Assembly (NCBI RefSeq): GCF_042648965.1
Contig: NZ_JBHRYJ010000002.1
Coordinates: 670,539 to 734,538 of the forward strand
Length of the DNA stretch: 64,000 nucleotides
Origin: Ferrovibrio xuzhouensis
Lineage (GTDB): Bacteria; Pseudomonadota; Alphaproteobacteria; Ferrovibrionales; Ferrovibrionaceae
Direction of reading: 5' to 3'
Shown here: in pieces, positions 42,778-51,593 of the stretch
Numbering within the stretch: the first letter of the stretch is position 1
Layout: every line of letters begins with the position of its first letter
Translations under genes and position numbers: made by a program
Notes under the pieces: model-generated
Told to the model about the DNA's origin: nothing
Databases searched by the model: none
Seen by the model: only the letters and a program-made list of their open reading frames with translations

Positions 42778-43149
42778 ATGACCACCCCCGCCGATCTCGC
42801 CGAACGCTATATCGCCATGTGGAACGAAACCGCCGCCGGCCGCCGCCGTGCGCTGATCGCCGGCCTGTGGGCTGAGGATGCGATCTATGTCGATCCGCTG
42901 ATGCGGGACGAGGGCGTGGCCGGCATCGACGCCATGGTTGCCGGCGCCCAGCAGAAATTTCCGGGGCTGGTCTTCAGCCTGGCCGGCAGGGCCGAGGCGG
43001 TCGCCGACAGAATGCGCCTGTCCTGGCACCTCGGGCCGGCCGGCGGCGATGCCATTGCCGGCGGCACCGACTTTGCCAGCATCGCTGGCGGCCGGCTCGC
43101 CGCCATGACCGGCTTCATTGACTTCGCGCCGGCGGGCCTCGCCGGCTAG
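42778..43149 (+). CDS. NTF2-like (SnoaL-type) small protein
   Basis: A 123-residue protein with the cone-shaped NTF2-like pattern: LAERYIAMWNETAAGRRRALI, LWAEDAIYVDPLM and a closing FIDFAPAG strand. Such proteins can be enzymes or ligand binders. The ATG at 42778 has AGGAGAG upstream; the in-frame GTG at 42751 is less likely. Its TAG shares four bases (CTAG) with the cysQ stop on the other strand. Confidence 0.78.
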   Translation: MTTPADLAERYIAMWNETAAGRRRALIAGLWAEDAIYVDPLMRDEGVAGIDAMVAGAQQKFPGLVFSLAGRAEAVADRMRLSWHLGPAGGDAIAGGTDFASIAGGRLAAMTGFIDFAPAGLAG

Positions 43150-43931
43150 CGATCTTTCAGCAGGCCGACCAGATCGTCGAAAATATAGGCACCCGTCGCG
43201 ATCACCGACGGGTGCCGGTAATTCTCGCTGCCATAGCTGAGCGGCCGGCCGGCCGCGGTGGAAACCCGCCCGCCGGCTTCGGTGACGACCAGTTCGGCAG
43301 CGGCAACATCCCAGTCGCTCTTTTCGCTCAGGCTGATCGCCGCATCGAATTTGCCGTTGGCGACCAGCGCCATGCGATAGGCGATGGAATTGCGATAGGC
43401 GAAGTCGGCCTTGGCCGTGCGGGCCAGCCAGCCATGGCGCTCGAAGGTGCGCCGGCTGGCCAGAAAACGCGCCTCGTTGAGGTCGGCATGGCCGGAGGCA
43501 TGAATTGTCTTGCCGTTCAGCCGGGTGCCGCCAGCGGCGGCCGCCTCGAAGAACTCGTTGGTGGCCGGATTGAAAATGGCGCCAAGCACCGGACGGTCGT
43601 CTTCCATCAGGGCGACACAAACGGTGAATTCCGGCTTGCCCTCGATGAAGGCGCGGGTACCATCGATGGGATCGATGATCCAGCGGTGCCGGCTGCTGCG
43701 CTGTTCCTTGCCGCTTTCCTCGCTGAGCCAGCTGTAATCCGGCCGGGCCGCCGTCAGGCGGTCGTGCAGCATCTGGTCGACCGCGATATCGGCTTCCGAC
43801 ACCGGATCGTTGGGCTTTTTGTGCCATGACTTCACGCCGCCCTGGAAGAACCGCAGGGCCATCACGCCGGCGTCGCGCACCGCGCCGATCAGAAGTTCAT
43901 GGTCATCGCGCAGGGCGGCAGGGACCGACAT
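43146..43931 (-). CDS. cysQ: 3'(2'),5'-bisphosphate nucleotidase / inositol monophosphatase family
   Basis: The 261-residue Mg-dependent phosphatase has all family motifs: EESGKE, DPIDGTRAFIEG and the C-terminal WDVAAAELVVTEAGG. CysQ removes the 3'-phosphate of PAP made during sulfate assimilation; inositol monophosphatase activity is an alternative. It follows pmbA by 12 bp on the same strand, a pairing common in alphaproteobacteria. Confidence 0.88.
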   Translation of the reverse strand: MSVPAALRDDHELLIGAVRDAGVMALRFFQGGVKSWHKKPNDPVSEADIAVDQMLHDRLTAARPDYSWLSEESGKEQRSSRHRWIIDPIDGTRAFIEGKPEFTVCVALMEDDRPVLGAIFNPATNEFFEAAAAGGTRLNGKTIHASGHADLNEARFLASRRTFERHGWLARTAKADFAYRNSIAYRMALVANGKFDAAISLSEKSDWDVAAAELVVTEAGGRVSTAAGRPLSYGSENYRHPSVIATGAYIFDDLVGLLKDR

Positions 43932-43943
43932 GACACGGCCGGT

Positions 43944-45299
43944 TCAGCGACCGGCGACGGTCATGCCGTCGACCCGGATGGTCGGCGCATCGGTGCCAAA
44001 GCGGAATTCCAGGTCGCTCGCCGGCGTCAGATGCATGAACATCTCTTTCAGGTTGCCGGCAATGGTAATCTCGGAGACCGGCTCGGCCAGCTTGCCGTCA
44101 CGGATCAGGAAGCCGGCGGCGCCGCGGCTGTAATCGCCGGTGATGCCGTTGACACCCATGCCGATCAGTTCGGTGACATAGACGCCTTCCTTGATGTCGG
44201 CCATCAGTTCGGCGGGCGACTGTTTGCCCGGCGTCAGGTAGATGTTGGTCGGCGACGGCGACGGTGGCGACGACATGCCGCGCGACGCATGGCCGGTGCT
44301 GGTCATCTTGAGCTGCCGTGCGGTGGCGCAGTCGAGGAACCAGGTGGTCAGACGGCCGTCCTCGATGATGTCGCGGGTCTGGCGGGCGACGCCCTCCATA
44401 TCGAACCAGCGCGAGCGGAAGCCACGGCGGCGCAGCGGGTCATCGACGATGCGGATGCCCGGTGCGAAGACCACCTGGCCGAGTTTGTCCTTCAGGAAAG
44501 AAGTGCCGCGCGCCACGGCGGCGCCGTTGACGGCTGAGGCGAGATGGCCGACCAGCGAGGTGGCGACGCGTGGATCGAACACGATCGGCATGGCGCCGCT
44601 GTCGAGCTTGCGGGGGTTGAGCCGCTTCACCGCGCGCTCGCCGGCCTTGCGGCCGATCTGGGCCGGGTCAGGCAGTTCGTCGAAATGGGTTTTGGCTTCG
44701 TAGTCCCAGTCCCGCTCCATGCCGGTGTCCTTGCCGGCGATGGCGGCGGCCGAAATGCTGTGCGATCCGCTCCAGCCGGCACCGTTGAAACCCAGCGTGT
44801 TGGCATAGACCGACAGGCCGAAGGAGCGACCGGCCGAGCCGCCCTCGGAATTGGTGATGCCCGGAACCGCCAGCGCGGCGGCCTCGGCTGCCTTGGCGCG
44901 TTCCAGCAGTTGTGGCATCTCCAGTTCGACGCCGTCGAACAGGTCGAGGTCGACCGGCTGGGTTGCCATCTGGTCGGCATCGGGCAGCCCGCAATAGGCA
45001 TCTTCCGGGGCGGCGCGGGCCATGCTGACGGCGCGCTCGACCAGGTCGCGCTGGGCGGCGGGGGTGAAATCGGTGGTGGAGACGCAGGCCTGGCGGCGGC
45101 CGACCAGCACCCGCAGGCCGAGATCGCGGCTTTCCGAACTTTCGACATCCTCGGGCTGGCCAAGGCGGACCCCGGCACTCAGCGACCGCGATTCATGGTA
45201 GATCGCATCGGCGGATTCCGCGCCCGCCTTGCGGGCGGCGGCGATCAGGTCGGCAAGCAGGGTCTGTGCTTCGGAAGCGCGCTGGCGGGGGTCTGACAT
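43944..45299 (-). CDS. pmbA: TldD/PmbA-family protein PmbA (TldE)
   Basis: A 451-residue protein of the TldD/PmbA family without a HExxxH metal motif, as expected for the PmbA/TldE subunit. Characteristic segments include ESSESRDLGLRVLVGRRQA and a C-terminal GNLKEMFMHLTPASD. It forms a heterodimeric metalloprotease with TldD, whose gene is in the same window at 61501-62940. The pair is known for microcin B17 maturation, CcdA degradation and processing of RiPP precursors. It heads the pmbA-cysQ unit. Confidence 0.92.
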   Translation of the reverse strand: MSDPRQRASEAQTLLADLIAAARKAGAESADAIYHESRSLSAGVRLGQPEDVESSESRDLGLRVLVGRRQACVSTTDFTPAAQRDLVERAVSMARAAPEDAYCGLPDADQMATQPVDLDLFDGVELEMPQLLERAKAAEAAALAVPGITNSEGGSAGRSFGLSVYANTLGFNGAGWSGSHSISAAAIAGKDTGMERDWDYEAKTHFDELPDPAQIGRKAGERAVKRLNPRKLDSGAMPIVFDPRVATSLVGHLASAVNGAAVARGTSFLKDKLGQVVFAPGIRIVDDPLRRRGFRSRWFDMEGVARQTRDIIEDGRLTTWFLDCATARQLKMTSTGHASRGMSSPPSPSPTNIYLTPGKQSPAELMADIKEGVYVTELIGMGVNGITGDYSRGAAGFLIRDGKLAEPVSEITIAGNLKEMFMHLTPASDLEFRFGTDAPTIRVDGMTVAGR

Positions 45300-45397
45300 G
45301 ATCGGGTTCGGCGGCTCGCTGCAGGAGGAAGGCGGGGATCGGCATTATCGCCCATCCCCTATGACATATAAGGAATAAAGCCGCCAAGGCAACCAAG

Positions 45398-45416
45398 CGG
45401 CCGGCCTATCCGGCCG
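45398..45416 (-). other. Inverted repeat downstream of the cyclase gene
   Basis: CGGCCGG-N5-CCGGCCG is a perfect 7-bp stem 30 bp downstream of the cyclase stop. No T-run follows on the minus strand, so it is a possible rho-dependent end or mRNA 3' structure only. Confidence 0.3.
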
Positions 45417-45445
45417 TCCGGTTAACGCTGCGGAACACGAATGCG

Positions 45446-46894
45446 TCAGTGGATGGTCGGCTGCTGCGGCTGTGCGCCGGCATCCCCGGTCACGCCGGCC
45501 TGCGGCAGCACCCAGACGGCCATGCGATCGCGCAGGCCGCGGATCGCCTGGGCTTTCAGCATCACCATGTCGCGGAGGATGCCGGGGTCGCCACGGGTTT
45601 CGGCGGTCAGCTTGTCGATGAAGCCCTGGCTGAGGCAGACCTGCGCCTTCAGGTCGCGCGTCATCTGTTCGAGGCGATGGGCGATATTCACGGTTTCGCC
45701 GATCAGGGCGTATTCGACGCGGCTTTCGTCGCCGATGTTGCCGAGCGTCAGCGGGCCGTAATGCAGGCCGATGGCGAGCTGCAATACTGGCTGTCCCTGC
45801 TGCTGGCGCCGGGTATTCAGCGCTTCTATGCCATGCAGCATGGTGCGGGCCGCCTGCAGGGCGGCCGAGGCGTCATGTGGCCCGGATTCCGGCGTGCCGA
45901 AGGAGGCCATGATGCCGTCGCCGAGATACTTGTCGAGGGTGCCGCGGCTGTCGGCCACCGCACGGGACAGGCAGCCATGGACGTCGCGCAGCATGGCCAC
46001 CGTCTCGGCCGGCGGCCGATGATCGGAAATCCGGGTAAAGCCGACGAGATCGGCGAACATCACGACCGCGTCGAGCTGTTTGACCTGGCCCAGCGTGTCG
46101 TCCATCTGCGCGATCTGCGCGGCGATATGCGGCGAGAAGTGGCGCGACAGGTTGCGGCGCGCCCGTTCGGCCTCGACCTGGCGCGCGGCAAGGTGGCGCG
46201 AACGGATCACGCTGACGGTCATCAGCAGGCCGATCATCGCCAGCAGGATCAGGCGGGGCGTGAATTCGCCAAGCCGTACCGACCATGGATCGAGGATGTA
46301 GCGGGTGCGCTCGGCGGCATCCATCGTGGCGAGATTGTCGAAGCTGTAGCCGAGATGGACGCCGGGCTGCCACAGGATGAACAGAGTGCCGGCGGTCCAG
46401 GCGACGATGGCGGCCACGGTCGAGAAGAACACGATGCGGGCCGACTGGCCGAGACCGGACAGAACCAGGAACAGCACGACGTAGAGGATCGTATCGAAGC
46501 CAAGTTGCATCGGCGGTGGCAACGGATACGGGTCGAACGGATTGGGCAGCACGATGCCGGCGACCAGCACCGTCATGTCGATCATGGGGAAGGCCCAGTG
46601 CATCCACGGCCGTTCGCGGTCGGGCCGGCGCAGCCAGAGCTGCACCCAGCCGGACACCGCCAGAATGGCGAGATAGCAGTAAAGGCTCAGTGCCAGCGGC
46701 CAGCGCAGTTCCACCGTCAGCAGCACGGTGACGGCGGCCAGCACGAGGGTACGCAGGCTGATGGCGAGCCGCAGGGCCTGGTATTCTTCCTGCTGGATCG
46801 CTTGGGCAAGCCGGTGATCGGCGGCATCCGGCGAAGTTTTGTGCCCCTCGCCGCAAACCTGATCCCGCAGCAGCTGCCAGAGTTGCATGGCCAT
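45446..46894 (-). CDS. Membrane class III adenylate/guanylate cyclase
   Basis: A 482-residue protein: about six hydrophobic segments in residues 40-240, then a class III cyclase domain (about 270-450). Catalytic residues are present: metal Asp in VVMFADLVGF, Lys-x-x-Gly-Asp in DKYLGDGIMASFG (lysine and second metal Asp; the lysine favours adenine), and the transition-state pair in VNIAHRLE. It should therefore make cAMP in response to a membrane or environmental signal. It stands alone; no specific regulator is adjacent. Confidence 0.9.
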   Translation of the reverse strand: MAMQLWQLLRDQVCGEGHKTSPDAADHRLAQAIQQEEYQALRLAISLRTLVLAAVTVLLTVELRWPLALSLYCYLAILAVSGWVQLWLRRPDRERPWMHWAFPMIDMTVLVAGIVLPNPFDPYPLPPPMQLGFDTILYVVLFLVLSGLGQSARIVFFSTVAAIVAWTAGTLFILWQPGVHLGYSFDNLATMDAAERTRYILDPWSVRLGEFTPRLILLAMIGLLMTVSVIRSRHLAARQVEAERARRNLSRHFSPHIAAQIAQMDDTLGQVKQLDAVVMFADLVGFTRISDHRPPAETVAMLRDVHGCLSRAVADSRGTLDKYLGDGIMASFGTPESGPHDASAALQAARTMLHGIEALNTRRQQQGQPVLQLAIGLHYGPLTLGNIGDESRVEYALIGETVNIAHRLEQMTRDLKAQVCLSQGFIDKLTAETRGDPGILRDMVMLKAQAIRGLRDRMAVWVLPQAGVTGDAGAQPQQPTIH

Positions 46895-47016
46895 TCCCGT
46901 CCGGTCCCGGTTACCCGCCAGAGCCTAGTCCAATGCACCGGCCCCGGCGAGGGGCAGGCCGCGATTTGTGTGGCCGCTGTCACACTTGCCGGTGGACAGG
47001 AATACCTGAAATCCGC

Positions 47017-47799
47017 TCAGCGCACCGCGCCGGGGCCTGGTATGGCGCCGGGCGAGCATTTGCCGAGAATGATCATGCCCAGCACCTCGTTCTTGGTGAT
47101 ATCGGTGACCCGTGCCGAGCCGACCACGCGGCCGTTCTTCATCACGAAGACCCGGTCGGCCAGGTCGAAGACATCGTGGATATCATGGCTGATCAAGAAG
47201 ATGCCGATGCCTTCGTTTTTCAGTTGCAGCACGAGGTCGGCGACCTGCTTCGTTTCGGCTGGGCCGAGCGCGGCGGTCGGCTCGTCCATGATCAGGATGC
47301 GGGCGTCGAAATGGATGGCCCTGGCGATGGCCACTGCTTGCCGCTGCCCCCCCGACAATGCCCGCACCGGCTCCTTGAAGCGGAGGAAATGCGGGTTGAG
47401 CCGGGCCATTACTTTGCGAGTCTGAGCCTCCATGGCGCCGTCATCGAGAGTGCCCCAGCGGGTGAGGATCTCCCGCCCGAGGAAGATATTCGCCGCGGCA
47501 TCGACGTTATCGGCCAGCGCCAGCGTTTGGTAGATCGTTTCGATGCCGTGCTTCTTGGCGTCGGACGGATGGCCGATCTGGGCAGCCTCGCCATTGACGC
47601 GGATTTCCCCGCCATCGGGCCGGTAGGCGCCCGACAGGATCTTGATCAGGGTCGACTTGCCGGCGCCGTTATGGCCGAGCAGGCCGACCACCTCGCCGGA
47701 GAACAGGTCGATCGAGACGCCATCCACTGCCTTCACACCGCCGAAGGCGATGGAGATATCCCGCATCTCGACGAGCGGGACGGAACCGGTATCGGTCAT
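47017..47799 (-). CDS. xylG: Sugar ABC transporter ATP-binding protein (single domain)
   Basis: A 260-residue ABC ATPase with Walker A GHNGAGKST, signature LSGGQRQAVAIARA, Walker B LIMDEPTAALG and the switch histidine in ISHDIHD. Only one ATPase domain is present, about half of the usual XylG/RbsA length, as in FrcA-like carbohydrate importers. It follows the permease gene by 18 bp and the binding-protein gene further upstream. The nearby D-xylose dehydrogenase and LacI regulator point to a pentose, probably D-xylose. Confidence 0.85.
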   Translation of the reverse strand: MTDTGSVPLVEMRDISIAFGGVKAVDGVSIDLFSGEVVGLLGHNGAGKSTLIKILSGAYRPDGGEIRVNGEAAQIGHPSDAKKHGIETIYQTLALADNVDAAANIFLGREILTRWGTLDDGAMEAQTRKVMARLNPHFLRFKEPVRALSGGQRQAVAIARAIHFDARILIMDEPTAALGPAETKQVADLVLQLKNEGIGIFLISHDIHDVFDLADRVFVMKNGRVVGSARVTDITKNEVLGMIILGKCSPGAIPGPGAVR

Positions 47800-47817
47800 C
47801 GCATATCCTCCCGGGCC

Positions 47818-49077
47818 CTATTTCATGCGCCGCCGGTACAGGCTGTCGATCCAGACGGCGACGATCAGCACGCAGCCGACGACGATGTTCTGCAGTGGGG
47901 TAGGCATGTCGAGCAGTAGCATACCCGATTGCAGCGAGCCCATGACGATGGCACCGAGCATGGCGCCGTAGATCGTGCCGGCACCGCCGGACAGCGATGT
48001 GCCGCCGATCACCGTGGCGGCAATGACATAGAGCTCATCGAAGGTGCCGGCCGCATTGGTGGCCGATTGCAGGCGCGCGGTGGAGATGCAGGCGGCGATG
48101 CCACACAGCAGGCCCATCAGGGTAAAAACCAGCATCTGGGTGCGGCGGGTGTTGATGCCGGACAGTTCGGCGGCTTCCGGGTTGCCGCCAATGGCGAAGA
48201 CATAGCGCCCGAAGCGGGTCCGACGGGCTAGAAAGGTGACCACAATGCCGGTTCCCAGTGCGATCAACACCGGGATGGCATAGCCATGGGCAATGTCGAT
48301 GCCGCCCTCGGGCCAGACTTGCCCCCTGGCTTCAACGATGCGGCGGGCGACGACCGGCGGCATGTCATAGGAATTGACGATCGCGGTCGCGCCGAGGATC
48401 GTGAAGGCAATGATCCCGCCAACAAAGGCCTCGGCCCAAGCCGGCCGGACCGAGAATCCATAAGCGATGCGCCGACGGCGGGATGCCTGCATCAGCGCGA
48501 TGGCAAGAAGCGTGGCAAGAATGCCGACGATCCAGCTGGCCGTAGAGCCGATCGAGCCCTCGATGCCGCCGCCGATCATCTTGAAGCGGCCATCGATCGG
48601 GGCAACGGTCTGTCCCGCTGTCACCCACCAGGCGGCGCCACGCCAGATCAGCAGGCCACCGAGTGTGACGATGAAGGACGAAACGCCGAGATAGGCGATG
48701 ATGAAGCCCTGCAAGGTACCAATCATGGCGCCGGCGGCCAGCCCGATGATCATGGTGACTTCCCAGGTCAGCGGGTTCTCGAAACCGAGGCCCAGCTGCT
48801 GTGGCAGCAGGCGAGCCTGCACCACGCCGACGATCATGCCGGTGAAGCCGAGCAACGAGCCGACCGACAGGTCGATGTTACGGGTGACGATCACCAGTAC
48901 CATGCCGCAGGACATGGTGGCGATCGAGGCGGTCTGGACCGACAGGTTCCACAGGTTGCGCGGGGTAAGGAACAGTCCGTCGGAGAAATAGTTAAAGCCG
49001 ATCCAGATCGTGCCCAGCGCGGCGATCATGCCGAGCAGGCGGATATCGATTTCCAGCTTGGCCAGAAACCCGCTCAT
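47818..49077 (-). CDS. xylH: Sugar ABC transporter permease
   Basis: A 419-residue BPD-type 2 permease with about ten membrane segments and the family segment AIGGNPEAAELSGINT in the cytoplasmic coupling region. The length matches XylH rather than the shorter RbsC. It is the middle gene of the binding protein - permease - ATPase order. A stem-loop lies between the binding-protein gene and this one. Confidence 0.87.
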   Translation of the reverse strand: MSGFLAKLEIDIRLLGMIAALGTIWIGFNYFSDGLFLTPRNLWNLSVQTASIATMSCGMVLVIVTRNIDLSVGSLLGFTGMIVGVVQARLLPQQLGLGFENPLTWEVTMIIGLAAGAMIGTLQGFIIAYLGVSSFIVTLGGLLIWRGAAWWVTAGQTVAPIDGRFKMIGGGIEGSIGSTASWIVGILATLLAIALMQASRRRRIAYGFSVRPAWAEAFVGGIIAFTILGATAIVNSYDMPPVVARRIVEARGQVWPEGGIDIAHGYAIPVLIALGTGIVVTFLARRTRFGRYVFAIGGNPEAAELSGINTRRTQMLVFTLMGLLCGIAACISTARLQSATNAAGTFDELYVIAATVIGGTSLSGGAGTIYGAMLGAIVMGSLQSGMLLLDMPTPLQNIVVGCVLIVAVWIDSLYRRRMK

Positions 49078-49123
49078 GACTTATCCCCTGATGCGAACAG
49101 GCAAACGAAAAGGTGGCAAGAAC

Positions 49124-49155
49124 GCGATGGCCGAACGCAAGGATTCCGCCATCGC
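49124..49155 (-). other. Stem-loop after the sugar-binding protein gene
   Basis: GCGATGGC (49124-49131) pairs perfectly with GCCATCGC (49148-49155) around a 16-base loop, between the xylF stop and the xylH start on the minus strand. Such structures often protect binding-protein mRNA and lower permease expression. It is not a classical terminator, since no T-run follows. Confidence 0.5.
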
Positions 49156-49171
49156 ACGACGCGACCAGCGG

Positions 49172-50221
49172 TCAGCTGCAGGCTTTCACCGTGGCGGGCT
49201 TGACGCCCTGGCAGACGACATCCTTGGTCACCCAGCCGGCCTTGATGACGACATCGAGATTGTCCTTGGTGATCGGGATTGGCTTCAGCAGACGCGCCGT
49301 CATCTTCACCTTTTTCGGGCCGTCGGCGAAGCTTGTCGAGTTGGGAATCTCGGACAGCTTCTTGCCGCCGGCCAGTTCGATGGCGATCTCGGCGGCGTTG
49401 CGGCCAAGTTCGCGGGCATCCTTCCAGACCGAGACGGTCTGTGTCCCAACGGCCACGCGGTTGAGCGCCGCCTTGTCGCCGTCCTGGCCGGAAACCGGTA
49501 CGCTGCCGGCCATGCCCTGGGCGGTCAACGCAGCCACGACGCCGCCAGCGGTGCCGTCATTGGAGGCGACCACCGCATCGACCTTATTGTTGTTGCGGGT
49601 GAGGATCTGCTCCATGTTGCGCTGCGCGTTAGCCGGCAGCCACTGGTCGGTATAGGCCTCGCCGACATTCTTGATGTCGCCCTTGGCGATGGCATCCTTC
49701 AGCACGTCATTCTGGCCGGCGCGCAGGAAGTCGGCATTGGGGTCGGTCGACGATCCCTTGATGAACACATAATTGCCCTTGGGCCGCACCTTGTAGACGG
49801 CGCGGGCCTGCATGCGGCCGACCTCGCGGTTATCGAATGTGATGTAATAGGCGCTCGGCACCTCGATCAGGCGGTCGTAGCCGACCACCGGGATGCCTTC
49901 CTGCGTCGCCTTTTCCACCGCCGGGCGGATCGCGTCCGAATCCTGGGCCAGGATGATCAGCGCTTTGGCACCCTTGGCGATCAGGCCCTCGATGTCGGTG
50001 AGCTGCTTGGCCGGCGAGGACTGCGCATCGGCAGAAATGTAGGAGCCGCCGGCCTTGGCGATGGCCACCTTGATGGCGGCCTCGTCGGTCTTCCAGCGCT
50101 CTTCCTGGAAGTTCGACCATGACACGCCGACCACCGGCCCCTTGGCCATGGCGGCGCCGGCGACGAGGACAGACAGCGCCGCACAGGCGGCGACGGAAAG
50201 CAGTTTGGTTCTGAATCTCAT
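49172..50221 (-). CDS. xylF: Sugar ABC transporter substrate-binding protein (XylF type)
   Basis: A 349-residue type I periplasmic binding protein. A signal peptide is visible (MRFRTKLLSVAACAALS, cleavage after AMA near residue 26). The XylF-like fold follows, with FQEERWKTDE, a hinge region GYDRLIEVPSAYYI and SNDGTAGGV. The FQEERWKTD element is typical of D-xylose-binding proteins. ATG 50221 has AGGAGGAAACC upstream, so the longer frame from 50242 is unlikely. It lies 105 bp downstream of the LacI gene on the same strand. Confidence 0.9.
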   Translation of the reverse strand: MRFRTKLLSVAACAALSVLVAGAAMAKGPVVGVSWSNFQEERWKTDEAAIKVAIAKAGGSYISADAQSSPAKQLTDIEGLIAKGAKALIILAQDSDAIRPAVEKATQEGIPVVGYDRLIEVPSAYYITFDNREVGRMQARAVYKVRPKGNYVFIKGSSTDPNADFLRAGQNDVLKDAIAKGDIKNVGEAYTDQWLPANAQRNMEQILTRNNNKVDAVVASNDGTAGGVVAALTAQGMAGSVPVSGQDGDKAALNRVAVGTQTVSVWKDARELGRNAAEIAIELAGGKKLSEIPNSTSFADGPKKVKMTARLLKPIPITKDNLDVVIKAGWVTKDVVCQGVKPATVKACS

Positions 50222-50326
50222 GGTTTCCTCCTTGTTGGGCATTATGGTCCTGCCCTGTTGGCTTCCCGCCTTTGTAGACGGGTCGTTCCTGACGCAAATG
50301 CGTTGCGCGGTGCCTTGGTCACTCCT

Positions 50327-51373
50327 TCAATTCATATTGTCGCGCATGATGATTTCGATGCGGATTTTCTCTTGTGCCGCCTGGATGGCCTCGCCGGAGC
50401 ACAGGCTGAGCAGTACCCGTGCCGCCGAGCGTGCCTCGTGCCCCGGATCCTGGTGCACCAGGGCATCGACGATGCCGAGAGTGAGGAAGCGGCGGGTTGC
50501 CGGCATCGATTCATGGGCGATGAACAGCACGCGCTGCGGCCGCGCATCGTCGGTCAACGCCGCGGCGATGCCTTCCGGCCCGGCGCCGATATTATAGATG
50601 CCGACGAGATCGCGATGCGTTGCCAACATGCGGCGGGCAATGGCTGCGTTGCGGGCCGGATCGTCGCGGCCTTCCTCCGGGCCCAGCACCTGCAGATGCG
50701 GATATTCGCCCGTCATCACCTGCATGAAACCGGACAGGCGCTCGGCATGGTCGCGCAGCGCGAACGAACCGGCGATGATGCCGACCTTGCCCCGGCTCCC
50801 ACCGAGGAACCGCCCGAGCAGCGACGCCGCCGTGCGCCCGGCCGCTGCATTGTCGATGCCGACATAATGGGCGCGGCGGGAATTCGGTGCATCCGAGACC
50901 AGGGTCACCACATGCACGCCGCGAGCCACCAGGTCGTCGATGGCAGCGCGCACCAGCGGATGGTCGAGGGCGACCACCGCCACACCGCTATAGCGGTCAC
51001 CGAAGCCATTCAGGGTGGCGGCGAGCACGGCTGGATCGAACACGTCGGTCTCAATCACTTCGGCGATCGCCCGCCGCGCCGCCAGCCAGCCCTTCGCCTC
51101 CTTCAGGCCTTCGCCGATCTGGTGCATGAAGACGTTGCTGCCGCGCGGCATCACATAAGCGAAGCGGAAGCGGCGCGCCCGGGCCAGTTCCGCCGCCGCG
51201 GCATGGGGGCGGAAGCCCAACTGCTCCACCGCATCCTGCACCCGATGCATGGTGGCGGCGCGCACCCCGGCGCGGCCATGCAGGACGCGGTCGACGGTGG
51301 CGAGGCTGACTCTGGCCAGGCGGGCGACGTCTTTCAGCGTGGCAGGCAAGGTGTCGTTGTCCATTGGCCCCAT
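50327..51373 (-). CDS. LacI-family transcriptional regulator of xylose genes
   Basis: A 348-residue LacI protein: N-terminal helix-turn-helix TLKDVARLARVSLATVDRVL with hinge helix (about residues 11-65), then a sugar-binding core of the periplasmic-binding type. It is the first gene of the unit with xylF-xylH-xylG and diverges from an SDR D-xylose dehydrogenase gene. Three copies of a GAGGTGCG-type palindrome between them are likely operators. ATG 51373 has GAGG 5 bases upstream; the ATG at 51364 is less likely. A sugar or sugar acid is the expected inducer. Confidence 0.9.
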   Translation of the reverse strand: MGPMDNDTLPATLKDVARLARVSLATVDRVLHGRAGVRAATMHRVQDAVEQLGFRPHAAAAELARARRFRFAYVMPRGSNVFMHQIGEGLKEAKGWLAARRAIAEVIETDVFDPAVLAATLNGFGDRYSGVAVVALDHPLVRAAIDDLVARGVHVVTLVSDAPNSRRAHYVGIDNAAAGRTAASLLGRFLGGSRGKVGIIAGSFALRDHAERLSGFMQVMTGEYPHLQVLGPEEGRDDPARNAAIARRMLATHRDLVGIYNIGAGPEGIAAALTDDARPQRVLFIAHESMPATRRFLTLGIVDALVHQDPGHEARSAARVLLSLCSGEAIQAAQEKIRIEIIMRDNMN

Positions 51374-51387
51374 GCTGCCTCAGAATA

Positions 51388-51405
51388 TTGAGGTGCGCAA
51401 CTCAA
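51388..51405. promoter_or_regulatory. LacI-type operator, copy 1
   Basis: TTGAGGTGCGCAACTCAA is an 18-bp palindrome with a single mismatched pair, centred on TGCGCA as LacI-family sites usually are on CG. It lies 15 bp upstream of the LacI gene start. Confidence 0.7.
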
Positions 51406-51428
51406 GTGTTATTGTATAGGATAGCGAA

Positions 51429-51447
51429 TGGGTTGTTCGCACACAGC
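51429..51447. promoter_or_regulatory. LacI-type operator, copy 2 (degenerate)
   Basis: TGTTCGCAC at 51434-51442 is shared exactly with copy 3 at 51512-51520. The flanks are poorly symmetric, so this is a weaker or half site. Confidence 0.45.
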
Positions 51448-51508
51448 TAACGGGGATCATAATATTGAAAATAATGGAATAATATCAACAGAACACCGTT
51501 GGTATGAA

Positions 51509-51524
51509 TGATGTTCGCACCTCA
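51509..51524. promoter_or_regulatory. LacI-type operator, copy 3
   Basis: TGATGTTCGCACCTCA matches the complement of copy 1 (TGAGGTGCG) and is symmetric except at a few positions. It lies about 70 bp upstream of the SDR start codon, where it could control that gene and, by looping, the LacI operon. Confidence 0.6.
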
Positions 51525-51593
51525 TATGGAAATATTGCGAAGGGCCAGGCCATGCTGACGATGGCCGCCCTTGTCCTGCAGGAGGACCAAGCC

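Noticed and set aside
50294..50305. ACGCAAATGCGT inverted repeat before xylF as another LacI operator
   Set aside because: It does not match the three divergent-region copies; a short 5-bp repeat is expected by chance.
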